This document shows positions 49,211 through 58,507 of a DNA stretch of 64,000 nt, piece after piece. The position numbers and the translations under genes were made by a program. A model generated the notes under the pieces. The model had not been told where the DNA came from. It did not search any database and saw only the letters and a list, made by a program, of their open reading frames with translations. The number at the start of each line of letters is the position of its first letter. Position 1 is the first letter of the stretch. Source of the stretch: Kribbella sp. NBC_01245 (GTDB lineage Bacteria > Actinomycetota > Actinomycetes > Propionibacteriales > Kribbellaceae); contig NZ_CP108487.1 in the NCBI RefSeq assembly GCF_036226525.1, positions 7,378,001 to 7,442,000 on the forward strand, given 5' to 3'.

Positions 49211-50005
49211 ATGGGGACGACCGGGCTGATCTATGTGGCGATCGTCGCTGCCTGGGCTGCCTACCTCGTTCCGATGTGGCTGCGCCGCAGCGACGAGGCT
49301 CCGCGCGCGTCCTCTGGTGACCCTTCCCCGGAGCGCCGCGTGCTCGCTCGGCAGACCGATGACCAGGACCGTGCCCGGTACGTCGTCCGGCCGCCGGGCT
49401 TCTCCGAGCCCCTGCCTGTCGAGGGCAACCCGCCACCACCTCGGCGTTCGGCTGCATCCAACCGAGCCCGCCGGGTGGCCGCTATGCGGCGCCGGCGGGT
49501 CCTTTCCATGCTGACCCTGTCACTGCTTTCCCTCACCGCCCTGGCCTCGTTCGCGATGGTGCCGTGGTGGTCCCTTGGTGTGCCGGGTGGTCTGATCCTG
49601 CTCTTCGCGGTCGTCGCTCGCGCGCAGGTGCGCAAGATGCACCGCCTCGACGAGCTCGACCGACTGGACCGCCTCGAGCGCCGCCGCGCGCGCGATCAGC
49701 ATGAGGCCGGCCCGTCTGCCGCCGCGCCTGCGGCGGACGTCGAGGAGACGATCGAGGTCCGCCTCCCCGAGCCCGAGGCCCCCGCGGCCGAAGGCCTCTG
49801 GGACCCGGTCCCCGTCACCCTCCCGACGTACGTCCACAAGGAGAAGGCCCCCGACCGCACGGTCCGCACGGTCAACCTCTCCGGCCCCGAAGTCTTCTCC
49901 TCCGCCCGCGCCACCCCGACCCCCGCCGAATCCCACCCCCCGGTGGCGGACCCGGCCCCCGAGGTCGAGGAGTCCACCGAGATCCCCCGCGCCGTCAACG
50001 ACTAA
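49211..50005 (+). CDS. sepX: Divisome protein SepX/GlpR
   Basis: A 264-aa membrane protein. One N-terminal helix (GLIYVAIVAAWAAYLVPMWLRR, about 4-25) is followed by a basic/Pro-rich loop, two more helices at about 97-135 (LSLLSLTALASFAMVPWWSL and VPGGLILLFAVVARAQV), a coiled charged stretch of DRLDRLERRRARDQ type and an acidic Pro-rich tail. This matches SepX of Streptomyces, known to act with FtsZ-associated division proteins. The block moeA-moaC-mogA-rimJ-sepX is one I remember as conserved. Confidence 0.78.
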   Translation: MGTTGLIYVAIVAAWAAYLVPMWLRRSDEAPRASSGDPSPERRVLARQTDDQDRARYVVRPPGFSEPLPVEGNPPPPRRSAASNRARRVAAMRRRRVLSMLTLSLLSLTALASFAMVPWWSLGVPGGLILLFAVVARAQVRKMHRLDELDRLDRLERRRARDQHEAGPSAAAPAADVEETIEVRLPEPEAPAAEGLWDPVPVTLPTYVHKEKAPDRTVRTVNLSGPEVFSSARATPTPAESHPPVADPAPEVEESTEIPRAVND

Positions 50006-50124
50006 CCGCCCGCACCCCTTCCCCGGGACGCGGCGCGGTCCGGCGTGGTGCAGGACCCCGGTGGTCAGACGGCTTCGGAAATCATGTTAAAGTTCTGCGG
50101 TCGCAAGGACGCAGCGACAAGCCT

Positions 50125-50197
50125 GGGGCTGTGGCGCAGTTGGTAGCGCGCCTCGTTCGCAACGAGGAGGCCAGGGGTTCGAATCCCCTCAGCTCCA
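50125..50197 (+). tRNA. tRNA-Ala (anticodon CGC)
   Basis: Acceptor GGGGCTG pairs with CAGCTCC, with one G-U; D arm GCGCAGTTGGTAGCGC; anticodon stem CCTCG/CGAGG with loop TTCGCAA (CGC); T arm AGGGGTTCGAATCCCCT. Discriminator A. It reads GCG codons. Confidence 0.96.
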
Positions 50198-50205
50198 CCC
50201 AGATC

Positions 50206-50240
50206 AAAGGCCCTTTCCGAGCAATCGGCAAGGGCTTTTT
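50206..50240 (+). terminator. Rho-independent terminator after tRNA-Ala
   Basis: GCCCTT/AAGGGC stem, with inner TCCGA/TCGG pairing, followed by TTTTT: a canonical terminator. Related in sequence to hairpins near 60.3 and 63.6 kb. Confidence 0.85.
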
Positions 50241-50297
50241 CCATAGGTGCAGCACGGGGGTGGGGGACCCGCAGGCCCCACCCCCGGTGACCGCTCG

Positions 50298-53200
50298 CTA
50301 GCGGAGTAGGTAGTCGATCAGGCGATCCATCAGCTCGTTTCTCGTGGCCTGCCCAGTGACACCTTCGAAGCCGAAGCCCAGGTATGCGGTGTCCGACGTC
50401 GAGACTGCAGCGCCCTCCTTGATACCGAGGCCGCCGCGGCGGACCCAGTCGTTGAGGTTCGGGCCCTCGATGCCTTGTGGGTCCTGCGGCGCCCCGAGGA
50501 CGGCCCAGCCGTCCAACGGGTCGGCATCGTCCTCGAACGAGGTGGTTCCCGCACCGGTGGAGACCTCGATGTCGTCGACGAAGACGCCCGGGAACTGCTG
50601 CAGGCCCCAGTCGCTCAGGACGGTGACCGACAACTCGACCTGCCGGCCGGCGTAGCGCGACAGGTCGATCTGCCACTGCTGCCAGCCCGACGAGCTGCCG
50701 TTGGCGGCGTGCCACTGCCCGGTCGTTCCAGTGTTCGAGCACGTCCCGGTGGCTGGGTCGAAGGTCTGGTAGTGGGTCAGGAACGGGTGTAGCACGTTGA
50801 CCTCATCGGCGGGATTACTCCAGCCGTTGGTGCAGGCCATGTCGTTACTCAGATCGCTGGACGTGTGCCCGTTCTGATCTGGCAGCGTGGTCCAGTCGTC
50901 CTGGCCGACCGTGTGCGCCTCGACGATCATGTAGTCGAAGTCCAGCTCGAGGTTGTAGCTGGTCCAGAACGACAAGGTCGCGCCACCCGCCGGCACCGTG
51001 ATGGTCCGGGCAAGCCGCTTGTACGCCTCGTCCGCCCGGTCCGACCACATGAACTTCTGCCCGCTGTGCGGGTCGAAGGGGCCCGCGATCCCGCTCAGGT
51101 ACTCCGCCGCCGGCCAGCTGTCCAGGTGGGGGAAGCTGCCCGCCGGGTCGGTCACCTCCAGGAAGTCGCCTGTCGCGATGAACGACGAATCGACGGTCTG
51201 GTTCTGGGCGCTGTCGGCGCCGTTGCGCTCGAGGGCCAGGCCGGTCAGCGGATTGTCGATCCCGGAGATGGGGAACGGATCACCCGTGGTCGAGTCGAAA
51301 CCGCCACCCGGCGTGGTGATCGCCGCACCGAAGACGTACTCGATCGGGTCGCCCTGCGAGTTGCCGGAGCCGGACAGGGCGAGGCAGCGTGCCAAGATGG
51401 CGGGATCCGCGCGGCACTGCCGGTTCTCGAACGGGTCGTACAGCTGCGTTCCCAGAGCCGGGGTGTACTGCTGGCCGGCGCGCTGGCCGGTGTAGGCCAC
51501 CCGGCCACCCTCGTTGACGAAGTCGCGCACCTCGAGCAACTCCTGCATCGCCAGCCGCGACGCATTGCCCGGGCCCCAGCCGCTTTCGCGGGTCACGATG
51601 TCGTCTCCGGTGTACCAGAGGACGGCGTCGTAGTGGCTGAGCACCCCGAGGTTGTCCGGCGCTGTGCGCCCGCGCGCGTCGACGTCGTACACGTCGTACT
51701 CGATTCCCTTGGCGTCCAGCGCGTCCGTGTAGAAGGACAGGTACTGCGGCGCCGTCACTCCCGCCTTCACCGGAGACGCACCGGTGTAGTCCTCGGCCGC
51801 GAGGATCAGGACCCGCCGGCCGGTGTCGGATTCGACCCGGTAGGTGAACGAGTCACTGCGCGCGCCGCCGCCTTCGAACCACACGGTCACGTTGTCGCCG
51901 ACCGACGCGCCTGCCACCTGGCCGCGGACAACGTGGTAGTGGGCGCCGTTTCCAGGCCCGTAGCGCTCACCGCCGGTCCATTCGGACGTCGGCGCCTGTC
52001 GTACAGGCCCGCCGGCGATCTGGTACTTCAGCGTCACGGCGCCGATGTTGTGCTGTGCCAGCACCCGGACCTCCTGCGGGTCGCCGTAGGAGACGGCGAA
52101 CCGGAAATCGAACAGCGACTGCTGTCCGTTCTGTGGGTCGACGTCGTCCTGGTCGAGGTAGAACGGCGCGGGCTGGATGCCGACCGGCGACGCGGGTTTC
52201 GTGGGATTGACCGCCGACCGGGCCAAACCAAGGTGGAACGGCAGGGTCTTCTCGAACTCCGCCTGGATCAGCGCCTCGTCGTCGGGGAAGACGAAACCGG
52301 ACCCGGGGGCCCCTTCGCCCAGCTCGGGGGTGAAGGCGATGGTGCCGGCACTGGTGTCGGCGTAGTCGGTGGTCTCGCCGTTGGTGACGTAGAGCGTGTC
52401 AGCCGACTGACCGGGGTTGAAGCCCGGGATCGCCGGCCGCGCGTCCGTGCCGCCGAGCGCGACGTAGAGCGGGTTGTCGGCGTCGGGCGTGCCAACCTGC
52501 CAGCCCTGCGGGTACAACAGCCATTCGCCGTACGAGTGAAGGTTCGACTGGAACCTCGGCCTGACGCGGTCGATCAGCCCCTGCATCGCGCGTGTCTCGG
52601 GCTCAGACGCCGGGCCTGGACCGCGATAGGTCTCCTCGGCCGGGTTCGGCGAGGAGCCCTCGTTGTCGTAGCCCCAATGCTCGTTGAAATTGCGGTTCGG
52701 ATCGACCCCGTCGCCGACAGTGATCTGGCCGTCACGGTTGTTGTCGCGCACGTTCTTCCGCCACAACCGCTCGCTGTCGAACGTGTACTCGTACCCGTCG
52801 GGGTTCGCCGCGACGACGAACCACAACTCGGTCTGCTTCAGCAGACCCCTGATCTCCCTGTCGTTTGTCCGCCAACGGTCGACGAAATGATGCAGCAGCC
52901 GGCGGTTCACCTCGAGACTGATCCACTCGCGAGCGTGCTGCAGCGACGAATACAACACCGCCGGGCGGGATCCGTCGGGCACGTCGCGCGCCCCCTGGGT
53001 GAGCTTCAACCCGATCAACTCGCGGCCCTGATGCGACCGGCCGAGGACCACGAGCTTGACCAGCTGCGGATTCCGGCGCGCCACGTCGTACAGCTCGTCC
53101 CGGATGCCACCCGGTTCGTCCCACGACCGGTAGACGTTGTAGCCACCCTGCGCTTGGGCGGCAGCCTGCTCCGAGACAGTCTGGCCCTTCTTGTTGCGTT

Positions 53201-53459
53201 TGACTGTGACCTTCGCGCCGGAGCCGGCCAACTTGTCTCGCTGGCCTTGCGTGAGAACCGCGTCGGCCTTGATGCCTGATGCGGTCTGGCGCAGACCCGC
53301 GAGCTCGAGCCCGGGCACGGCTTCAGCGATCCTGTCGGCCGGCCCCTCAAGCGTGTACATCTCGAGCGGCGCATCCGGCTGCCGAGCAACGGCGGGGAAC
53401 GATACCAAGCTCAATACGAGGGCGGCTACAGATACCACGGCGGCACGTCTCAAGGACAT
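50298..53459 (-). CDS. Secreted zinc carboxypeptidase (M14) with C-terminal modules
   Basis: A 1053-aa exported metallopeptidase. Signal peptide to about residue 25 (LVSFPAVA); pro-region to about 105; M14 catalytic domain about 110-420 with zinc ligands His175 and Glu178 (LQHAREWIS) and His308 (LHSYGEW), and catalytic Glu379 (FTPELGE). The second half holds a beta-sandwich, a Rossmann-like region (LILAAEDYTGASP, DAVLWYTGDDI) and an MAM/immune-inhibitor-A-like C-domain (VFVDDIEVSTGAGTTSFEDD). ATG 53459 starts the signal peptide; the longer frame does not fit. It cleaves C-terminal residues from extracellular peptides. Confidence 0.92.
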   Translation of the reverse strand: MSLRRAAVVSVAALVLSLVSFPAVARQPDAPLEMYTLEGPADRIAEAVPGLELAGLRQTASGIKADAVLTQGQRDKLAGSGAKVTVKRNKKGQTVSEQAAAQAQGGYNVYRSWDEPGGIRDELYDVARRNPQLVKLVVLGRSHQGRELIGLKLTQGARDVPDGSRPAVLYSSLQHAREWISLEVNRRLLHHFVDRWRTNDREIRGLLKQTELWFVVAANPDGYEYTFDSERLWRKNVRDNNRDGQITVGDGVDPNRNFNEHWGYDNEGSSPNPAEETYRGPGPASEPETRAMQGLIDRVRPRFQSNLHSYGEWLLYPQGWQVGTPDADNPLYVALGGTDARPAIPGFNPGQSADTLYVTNGETTDYADTSAGTIAFTPELGEGAPGSGFVFPDDEALIQAEFEKTLPFHLGLARSAVNPTKPASPVGIQPAPFYLDQDDVDPQNGQQSLFDFRFAVSYGDPQEVRVLAQHNIGAVTLKYQIAGGPVRQAPTSEWTGGERYGPGNGAHYHVVRGQVAGASVGDNVTVWFEGGGARSDSFTYRVESDTGRRVLILAAEDYTGASPVKAGVTAPQYLSFYTDALDAKGIEYDVYDVDARGRTAPDNLGVLSHYDAVLWYTGDDIVTRESGWGPGNASRLAMQELLEVRDFVNEGGRVAYTGQRAGQQYTPALGTQLYDPFENRQCRADPAILARCLALSGSGNSQGDPIEYVFGAAITTPGGGFDSTTGDPFPISGIDNPLTGLALERNGADSAQNQTVDSSFIATGDFLEVTDPAGSFPHLDSWPAAEYLSGIAGPFDPHSGQKFMWSDRADEAYKRLARTITVPAGGATLSFWTSYNLELDFDYMIVEAHTVGQDDWTTLPDQNGHTSSDLSNDMACTNGWSNPADEVNVLHPFLTHYQTFDPATGTCSNTGTTGQWHAANGSSSGWQQWQIDLSRYAGRQVELSVTVLSDWGLQQFPGVFVDDIEVSTGAGTTSFEDDADPLDGWAVLGAPQDPQGIEGPNLNDWVRRGGLGIKEGAAVSTSDTAYLGFGFEGVTGQATRNELMDRLIDYLLR

Positions 53460-53748
53460 ACTGAACACCCCTCCATGCATGGGCGGGCGTCCCCGGCGAG
53501 CGCTTCGCGAGAGGCAGCCAACGTGGGGCTTCCGACCAAGGACGCGCGCCAGCCTGGCCGCAACGCTACTCCCGGAGCACTGCGCCAGCAATGCTCAACG
53601 ACTCGTAACGTGAACGCCCCCAAAGCAGGGCAATCAGGCGCATCACCAGCACGGGTAGGGTGCGGCAAAATGCAGCAGCCGGAGCAACCAGCACAGGCCA
53701 CGGTGTACCAATTGCGACCCGAGCCAAGCCTGCAACGACTGCTGCTGA

Positions 53749-53961
53749 CCATGCTGCCCCGAGTTCGCAACGAGGATCCAGACCAAGCCCGGGCTGGATT
53801 GGGCGACCTGCAACTTCACCGTGAGTGACCTCAGCCAGGCTCGATCGGACTTGGAGGGCCACGGATGCCAACCAACTGCGATCGAAGGGTCGCCTGACAT
53901 CTGTCGCTTCTTCACCATCAAGGATCCCGACGGCAACACCCTGCTGGTAACCGACCGCTAG
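53749..53961 (+). pseudogene. C-terminal remnant of a VOC/glyoxalase-fold protein
   Basis: A 70-codon open stretch without a start: DWATCNFTVSDLSQARSDLEGHG, then RFFTIKDPDGNTLLVTDR and a stop. DPDGN near the end is the VOC-superfamily hallmark. Upstream, the frame is closed by a TGA and no N-terminal half is recognisable. The gap 53460-54171 otherwise contains no gene I can support. Confidence 0.6.
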
Positions 53962-54171
53962 GCACAGAACGAGCGACACGGCTTCAAGCTGTGGTCAGCG
54001 GCCTTTGGAGCCGCGCTTTTGCGTGGGCGGGCGGGCGCGTCAGCGCAGTGACGGTCCGGTGTCAGGACGGGCGGTGATCTTGGGGCCATGGCTAGTTCAA
54101 TGAGCGCGGCCGTGGGGTTGCGGAAGACGTATGAGGGTCCGGAAACGACTACTGAGAAGGGCAGGGGGCGG

Positions 54172-55386
54172 ATGCCGCGGGGCATTCGGCGGATGGCGGG
54201 CGCGGTGCTGGCTGTTGCGTTGTTGGTTGGGGTGGGGGCGCCTGGGGTGGCGACTGCGGAGGGCAGGCGCGTGCCGTTGGCGGATGGTGGGCAGGGGCGG
54301 CCGGAGTTGCAGGAGGCGATTCAGGAGGTTGTGGACTCCGGGTTCGCTGGGGTGCAGATGCGGGTGAACGATGAGCGCGGGGAGTGGGTTGGTAGCGCGG
54401 GGGCGCGCAAGTTGGGGGAGGGGGCGAAGCCGTCGACTAGTGGGTGGTTCTGGGTGGGGAGTGTTACCAAGAACTTCGTCGCGACGCTGGTGCTGCAGTT
54501 GGTGGCTGAGGGGAAGGTCGGGCTGGATGGCTCGGTGGCGGGTTATCTGCCGGAGTTCAAGTTGGACCGGCGGATTACCGTGCGGATGCTGTTGCAGCAC
54601 ACGAGTGGGTTGTTCAACTACACGGGCGAGTTCTACGACGACGGGACGTACGTGCCGGGGATCCCGGGGGCGGGTAAGGAGTGGGTGGATAACCGGTTCC
54701 GTACTTACCGGCCCGAGGAGCTGGTACGGCTGGCGTTGTCCAAGCCGGCGAAGTTCGCGCCGGGGACGAACTGGAGCTATGCCAACACCAACTACACGCT
54801 TGCCGTGCTGCTGGTCGAGAAGGTCACCGGCCGCTCGTACGCCGAAGAGATGAAGCGGCGGATCCTGCGGCCGCTCGGGATGAAGGGGACCGTGGTGCCG
54901 GGCAACCGGACGCAGCTCCCCGGGCCGCATGCTCACGGCTACTACCGCTACCAGGACGCTGGGCAGTGGAAGACGGTCGATGTCACCCGCCAGAACCTCT
55001 CACTACTGGCAGGCGCCGGTGACATGATCTCGACCACCGAGGACCTCCACACGTACTTCTCCGCGCTGAATGGCGGCAAGCTCCTCCCGGCCCAACTGCT
55101 GGCCGAGATGCGTAAGCCTCACCCCAAGAGCGGCGACTTCCACTACGGCCTCGGGTTGTTCGTGCAGGACCTGGGCCCGGAGTGTGGCGGCACGACCATC
55201 CTCCACCACAACGGCGGCCCTCCCGGCGGCTACGGGGCACTGATGGTCAGCACGCCTGACGGTCGTAAGACCCTGACCGCCTCGATTACCACCGGAGACG
55301 CGGCAATCGACCTCGCGACGGAGTTTTGGAAGGCGTTCAACATGCTGGCCAAAGAGGTGTTCTGCGGCGGGAAGGCCGCGGGCTGA
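54172..55386 (+). CDS. Secreted serine hydrolase, beta-lactamase/DD-peptidase fold
   Basis: A 404-aa exported penicillin-binding-protein-like hydrolase (S12/AmpC type). Signal peptide RRMAGAVLAVALLVGVGAPGVA; catalytic SVTK at 97-100 of the chosen start (GWFWVGSVTKNF), Tyr-Ala-Asn at 203-205 (WSYANTNY), and HHNGGPPGGYGA as the third motif (HxG type). ATG 54172 has a G-rich ribosome site and begins exactly at the signal peptide; ATG 54088 would add 28 residues. It may be a D-aminopeptidase or esterase acting on cell-wall or peptide substrates. Confidence 0.87.
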   Translation: MPRGIRRMAGAVLAVALLVGVGAPGVATAEGRRVPLADGGQGRPELQEAIQEVVDSGFAGVQMRVNDERGEWVGSAGARKLGEGAKPSTSGWFWVGSVTKNFVATLVLQLVAEGKVGLDGSVAGYLPEFKLDRRITVRMLLQHTSGLFNYTGEFYDDGTYVPGIPGAGKEWVDNRFRTYRPEELVRLALSKPAKFAPGTNWSYANTNYTLAVLLVEKVTGRSYAEEMKRRILRPLGMKGTVVPGNRTQLPGPHAHGYYRYQDAGQWKTVDVTRQNLSLLAGAGDMISTTEDLHTYFSALNGGKLLPAQLLAEMRKPHPKSGDFHYGLGLFVQDLGPECGGTTILHHNGGPPGGYGALMVSTPDGRKTLTASITTGDAAIDLATEFWKAFNMLAKEVFCGGKAAG

Positions 55387-55390
55387 CCTG

Positions 55391-55436
55391 ACGGGGTCAA
55401 GGTGCTCAGGCGACAAGCTGAGCACCTTGGCCCCGT
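55391..55436 (+). terminator. Long hairpin terminator
   Basis: 19-bp arms (ACGGGGTCAAGGTGCTCAG and its near-complement, one T-G wobble) with an 8-base loop, five bases after the serine hydrolase stop. Confidence 0.8.
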
Positions 55437-55508
55437 ACGCATCCCTTGTGTCAGGGCGTGTCAGGAGGATGGCGGGGGCGTGGCAGGCCGGGTGCCGATA
55501 GTCATCGC

Positions 55509-57368
55509 ATGACCAACAACAGGAACCTCGCCGCAATCGCACTCGCGACCGCGCTCGTGGTCGCCGGTACTCCCGCCGCAGTCGCGACCGCCGCGACCGC
55601 GAAGCAGACAACCGAAATCTCCGATGGGCTGACGCAGCCCGTCTTCTCCTACAAAGACGCCATCCGCGAGCACGTCCGGGTGCAGTCGCCGGCCGACAGC
55701 GACGGCGACGGCAAGAAGGACCTGATCCGGGTAGACATCATCCGGCCGAAAGAGAGCAGCTCCGGGCTCAAGCTCCCGGTGATCATGCACCAGAGTCCGT
55801 ACTTCGACACCCCCGGCGTCGGCTTCGAGCTGGACCACAAGAAGTACGACGCCAACGGGAACCTCACGAAGTTCCCGCTGTTCTACGACAACTACTTCGT
55901 CCCGCGCGGCTACGCGTACGTGTCCGTCGACATGAGCGGCACCAGGTTGTCGGAGGGCTGCCCGACCTCGGGCGGCCCGTCCGACGTACTGGGCGGCAAG
56001 GCGGCCATCGACTGGCTGAACGGCCGGACGACCGCGTACGACGCCAAGGGCGATCCGGTCAAAGCCACCTGGACCACCGGCCGTACCGGCATGATCGGCC
56101 ATTCGTACGAGGGATCCCTCGCCATGGGAGTCGCCGGCACCGGGGTGCGGGGTCTAGAGACGATCGTGCCGCTCGCGGGCCCCAGCAGCTGGTACGAAAT
56201 GTGGCGCGCCAACGGCACCCTCACGGATTTCAAGGGCGGGCAGGAATGGTTGGCCAAAATGGTCGACGCGGATCCGGACGAGAAGTGCGCGGCGGCGTAC
56301 CAGCGCATGACCGAGGGCTCGGACGACGAAACCGGCAACTACAACGCCTACTGGCGTGAACTCGACTACCGGACCGGACCCGTGTCGAGTGTGCGCAACG
56401 TACGCGCCAGCGTCTTCTCGGTAGTGGGGATGCAAGACCGGAACGTGACGGCCGACCAATTCTCCACCTGGTGGGCCGGGCTGCCCCACGGCGTACAGCG
56501 CAAGGTGTGGGTTACGCAGTACGGGCACCTCGATCCGTTCTGGGCCCGCCGCGAGGTGTGGGTCAACACTCTGCACAAGTGGTTCGACCACGAATTGATG
56601 GGCGTACCCAACGACGTCATGCGGCAGCCGCGCGCCGACGTACAGCTCGGCCCGGACCGTTGGATCGCCCAAGCCGACTGGCCGGCGCAGACGCGGACGA
56701 CGACCCTGCGACCGCAGCAGGACGGTTCGCTCGCCAGTAAGCCGTCAGCCGGGACCGGTAGCTACACCGAGACCCGCCAGACCGAGATCGGGATGGCCGG
56801 CGACCCCGGCACCACCAACCCGTACCGGCTGGCATTCCTGACGCCTGCCCTGAAGAACGCGACGCGGCTGTCCGGTACGGCTTCGGTGAGCCTACGAGTC
56901 AAGCTGGACATGCCGACTGCCAACCTGGGCGTACTGCTCGTCGACTACGGTCAGGACACCCGCATCCACGGCGTCGATCCCGCTGGCGGGCAAGGCCTCA
57001 AGCTCATCGAGGGCAAAGACTGCGTCGGCGAGAGCACGGCCGATGACAGCAGCTGCTACCTCAGGGCCGCCGACAACACGGTGACCTCCGGCTTCCAGGT
57101 GGTCGCCCGCGGGTTCATGGACGCGCAGAACCACAAGTCACTGAGCCACCCGACACCACTGAAGCCGGGCAAGTCGTACCAGATCACCTGGTCGATGCTG
57201 CCGCAGGACTACGAGTTCAAGGCGGGACACCGGCTGGGCCTGGTACTGACCGGCACCAACGCCGACGTCACCGAAGCCGAAACCGGCACCGGGACCAACG
57301 TCACCGTCGACCTGTCCGGCACCTCGGTCTCACTGCCCCTGGTCGCAGGCACCGCCAGCGGAGGCTAG
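55509..57368 (+). CDS. Secreted CocE/NonD-type Xaa-Pro dipeptidyl-peptidase
   Basis: A 619-aa exported S15-type hydrolase. The signal peptide ends near AVATAA (residue 29). The alpha/beta hydrolase core has VIMHQSPYFD, SVDMSGTRLSEGCPTSGG, Ser199 in GHSYEG, Asp in SVVGMQDRNVTA and His in TQYGHLDPF. The C-terminal jelly-roll domain (about 400-615; ITWSMLPQDYEFKAGHRLGLVLTGTN) is typical. It releases Xaa-Pro dipeptides from peptide N-termini. ATG 55509 is chosen; the GTG-free longer frame from 55446 lacks a signal. Confidence 0.9.
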   Translation: MTNNRNLAAIALATALVVAGTPAAVATAATAKQTTEISDGLTQPVFSYKDAIREHVRVQSPADSDGDGKKDLIRVDIIRPKESSSGLKLPVIMHQSPYFDTPGVGFELDHKKYDANGNLTKFPLFYDNYFVPRGYAYVSVDMSGTRLSEGCPTSGGPSDVLGGKAAIDWLNGRTTAYDAKGDPVKATWTTGRTGMIGHSYEGSLAMGVAGTGVRGLETIVPLAGPSSWYEMWRANGTLTDFKGGQEWLAKMVDADPDEKCAAAYQRMTEGSDDETGNYNAYWRELDYRTGPVSSVRNVRASVFSVVGMQDRNVTADQFSTWWAGLPHGVQRKVWVTQYGHLDPFWARREVWVNTLHKWFDHELMGVPNDVMRQPRADVQLGPDRWIAQADWPAQTRTTTLRPQQDGSLASKPSAGTGSYTETRQTEIGMAGDPGTTNPYRLAFLTPALKNATRLSGTASVSLRVKLDMPTANLGVLLVDYGQDTRIHGVDPAGGQGLKLIEGKDCVGESTADDSSCYLRAADNTVTSGFQVVARGFMDAQNHKSLSHPTPLKPGKSYQITWSMLPQDYEFKAGHRLGLVLTGTNADVTEAETGTGTNVTVDLSGTSVSLPLVAGTASGG

Positions 57369-57386
57369 CCCCGATCGGACGTCAGA

Positions 57387-57422
57387 CGTACGGTCGCGGC
57401 CAACGTGGGTCGCGACCGTACG
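57387..57422 (+). terminator. Hairpin terminator after CocE-type gene
   Basis: Perfect 12-bp stem (CGTACGGTCGCG with its complement) and 12-base loop, 18 bases past the stop. Confidence 0.75.
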
Positions 57423-57560
57423 CACGACGGTCACTCGCTGCATCCTCCTGGCCCTTGGGTTGTCCCGGGAACGTGGCGAGTTGTGGCGGTGTAGACGAGT
57501 TGTCCGCTTGTCGGGCGACTAGTTGTGCCAGCTGCTTTAGTTACGGGCCGGGGAGTCCTC

Positions 57561-58457
57561 ATGTATCTGTTCAGGAGCATCGTTCTGTGCGCTTGCGGCG
57601 TGGTGATCGCCGGTTGTGCCTCGACGCCGGACCGCGTCAACAGCGCGGACGAGCGACCGACTATCACCAGCAGCACACCGGCCACTGGGGCTGTCGGAAC
57701 AAGAATCGACGAGCTGCGGGTCGGATCGGTCACTGTGAGGGTCCAACCCAATGAGACCCGCACTTCGGTTTCCGTGCTGGGCGGCGCCAGCCGACAGGTG
57801 GAGGTTGACGGGCGGTGGGTGCTGCCGCGCGTCGTGGCGAACGGCCCGTCAGAAGGCGCGACACCTGACGGCGCTCTGGCCGTGCTCGCCGAAGCCGAGG
57901 CCGAAGCCGGTAGTCCCCGGGGTCGCGTGAGTCGGTTCATGGTCGTCGATCTGAAGGCGGCGACATCGGAGCTGGTTGAACTGGATGGTGACTTCACGTA
58001 CGACGCCTGGTCACCGGACGGATCCCTGATCTACTTCATCGAGCACCGAAAGCCGGCCGGCTCGGGCAAGTACGTCGTACGCGCGTATGACCGGGTGGCT
58101 GCGGCTCTGCGTCCTGATGCGGTGGCAGACAAGCGGACGCTCGGTGAGGAGATGGCCGGCCTTCCCATCGCGCGCGCGGCGGGGCGAGGCGGACGCAGCG
58201 TGGCGACGCTGTACGTCCCCCATCCCAGCGGGGCGCATGGCGCGGGGCACGAGGGGCTCGGGCGTCCGCACGGGCCGTTCGTCCACCTGCTGTTCGCGGA
58301 TACCGCGTCGGCCCTGTGCGTCGACCTTCCGGCCGAGGTCGGGCGCGGCTGGACCTTTGCCGTTGACGGGAAGGTCCTACGCATCTCGCGGGCCGGCGTT
58401 CCGCGCGCGTACGCGATCGACCTGGAGTCCGGTGCGCTCACCAGTAGAGCCAACTGA
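57561..58457 (+). CDS. Lipoprotein with beta-propeller-like domain
   Basis: A 298-aa lipoprotein; the lipobox IAGC puts Cys20 at the membrane. The mature part shows VSRFMVVDLKAATSELVELDGDFTYDAWSPDGSLIYFI, a WD40/TolB-like blade, and later DLPAEVGRGWTFAVDGKVLRI and RAYAIDLESG. ATG 57561 has GGGGAG at good distance; 57525 does not give a signal. Function unknown. Confidence 0.75.
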   Translation: MYLFRSIVLCACGVVIAGCASTPDRVNSADERPTITSSTPATGAVGTRIDELRVGSVTVRVQPNETRTSVSVLGGASRQVEVDGRWVLPRVVANGPSEGATPDGALAVLAEAEAEAGSPRGRVSRFMVVDLKAATSELVELDGDFTYDAWSPDGSLIYFIEHRKPAGSGKYVVRAYDRVAAALRPDAVADKRTLGEEMAGLPIARAAGRGGRSVATLYVPHPSGAHGAGHEGLGRPHGPFVHLLFADTASALCVDLPAEVGRGWTFAVDGKVLRISRAGVPRAYAIDLESGALTSRAN

Positions 58458-58507
58458 CCTCAACCGTCGAAAGCGGGAGACAGGCGGAGCGCGGCTAGGG
58501 TCGGGGT

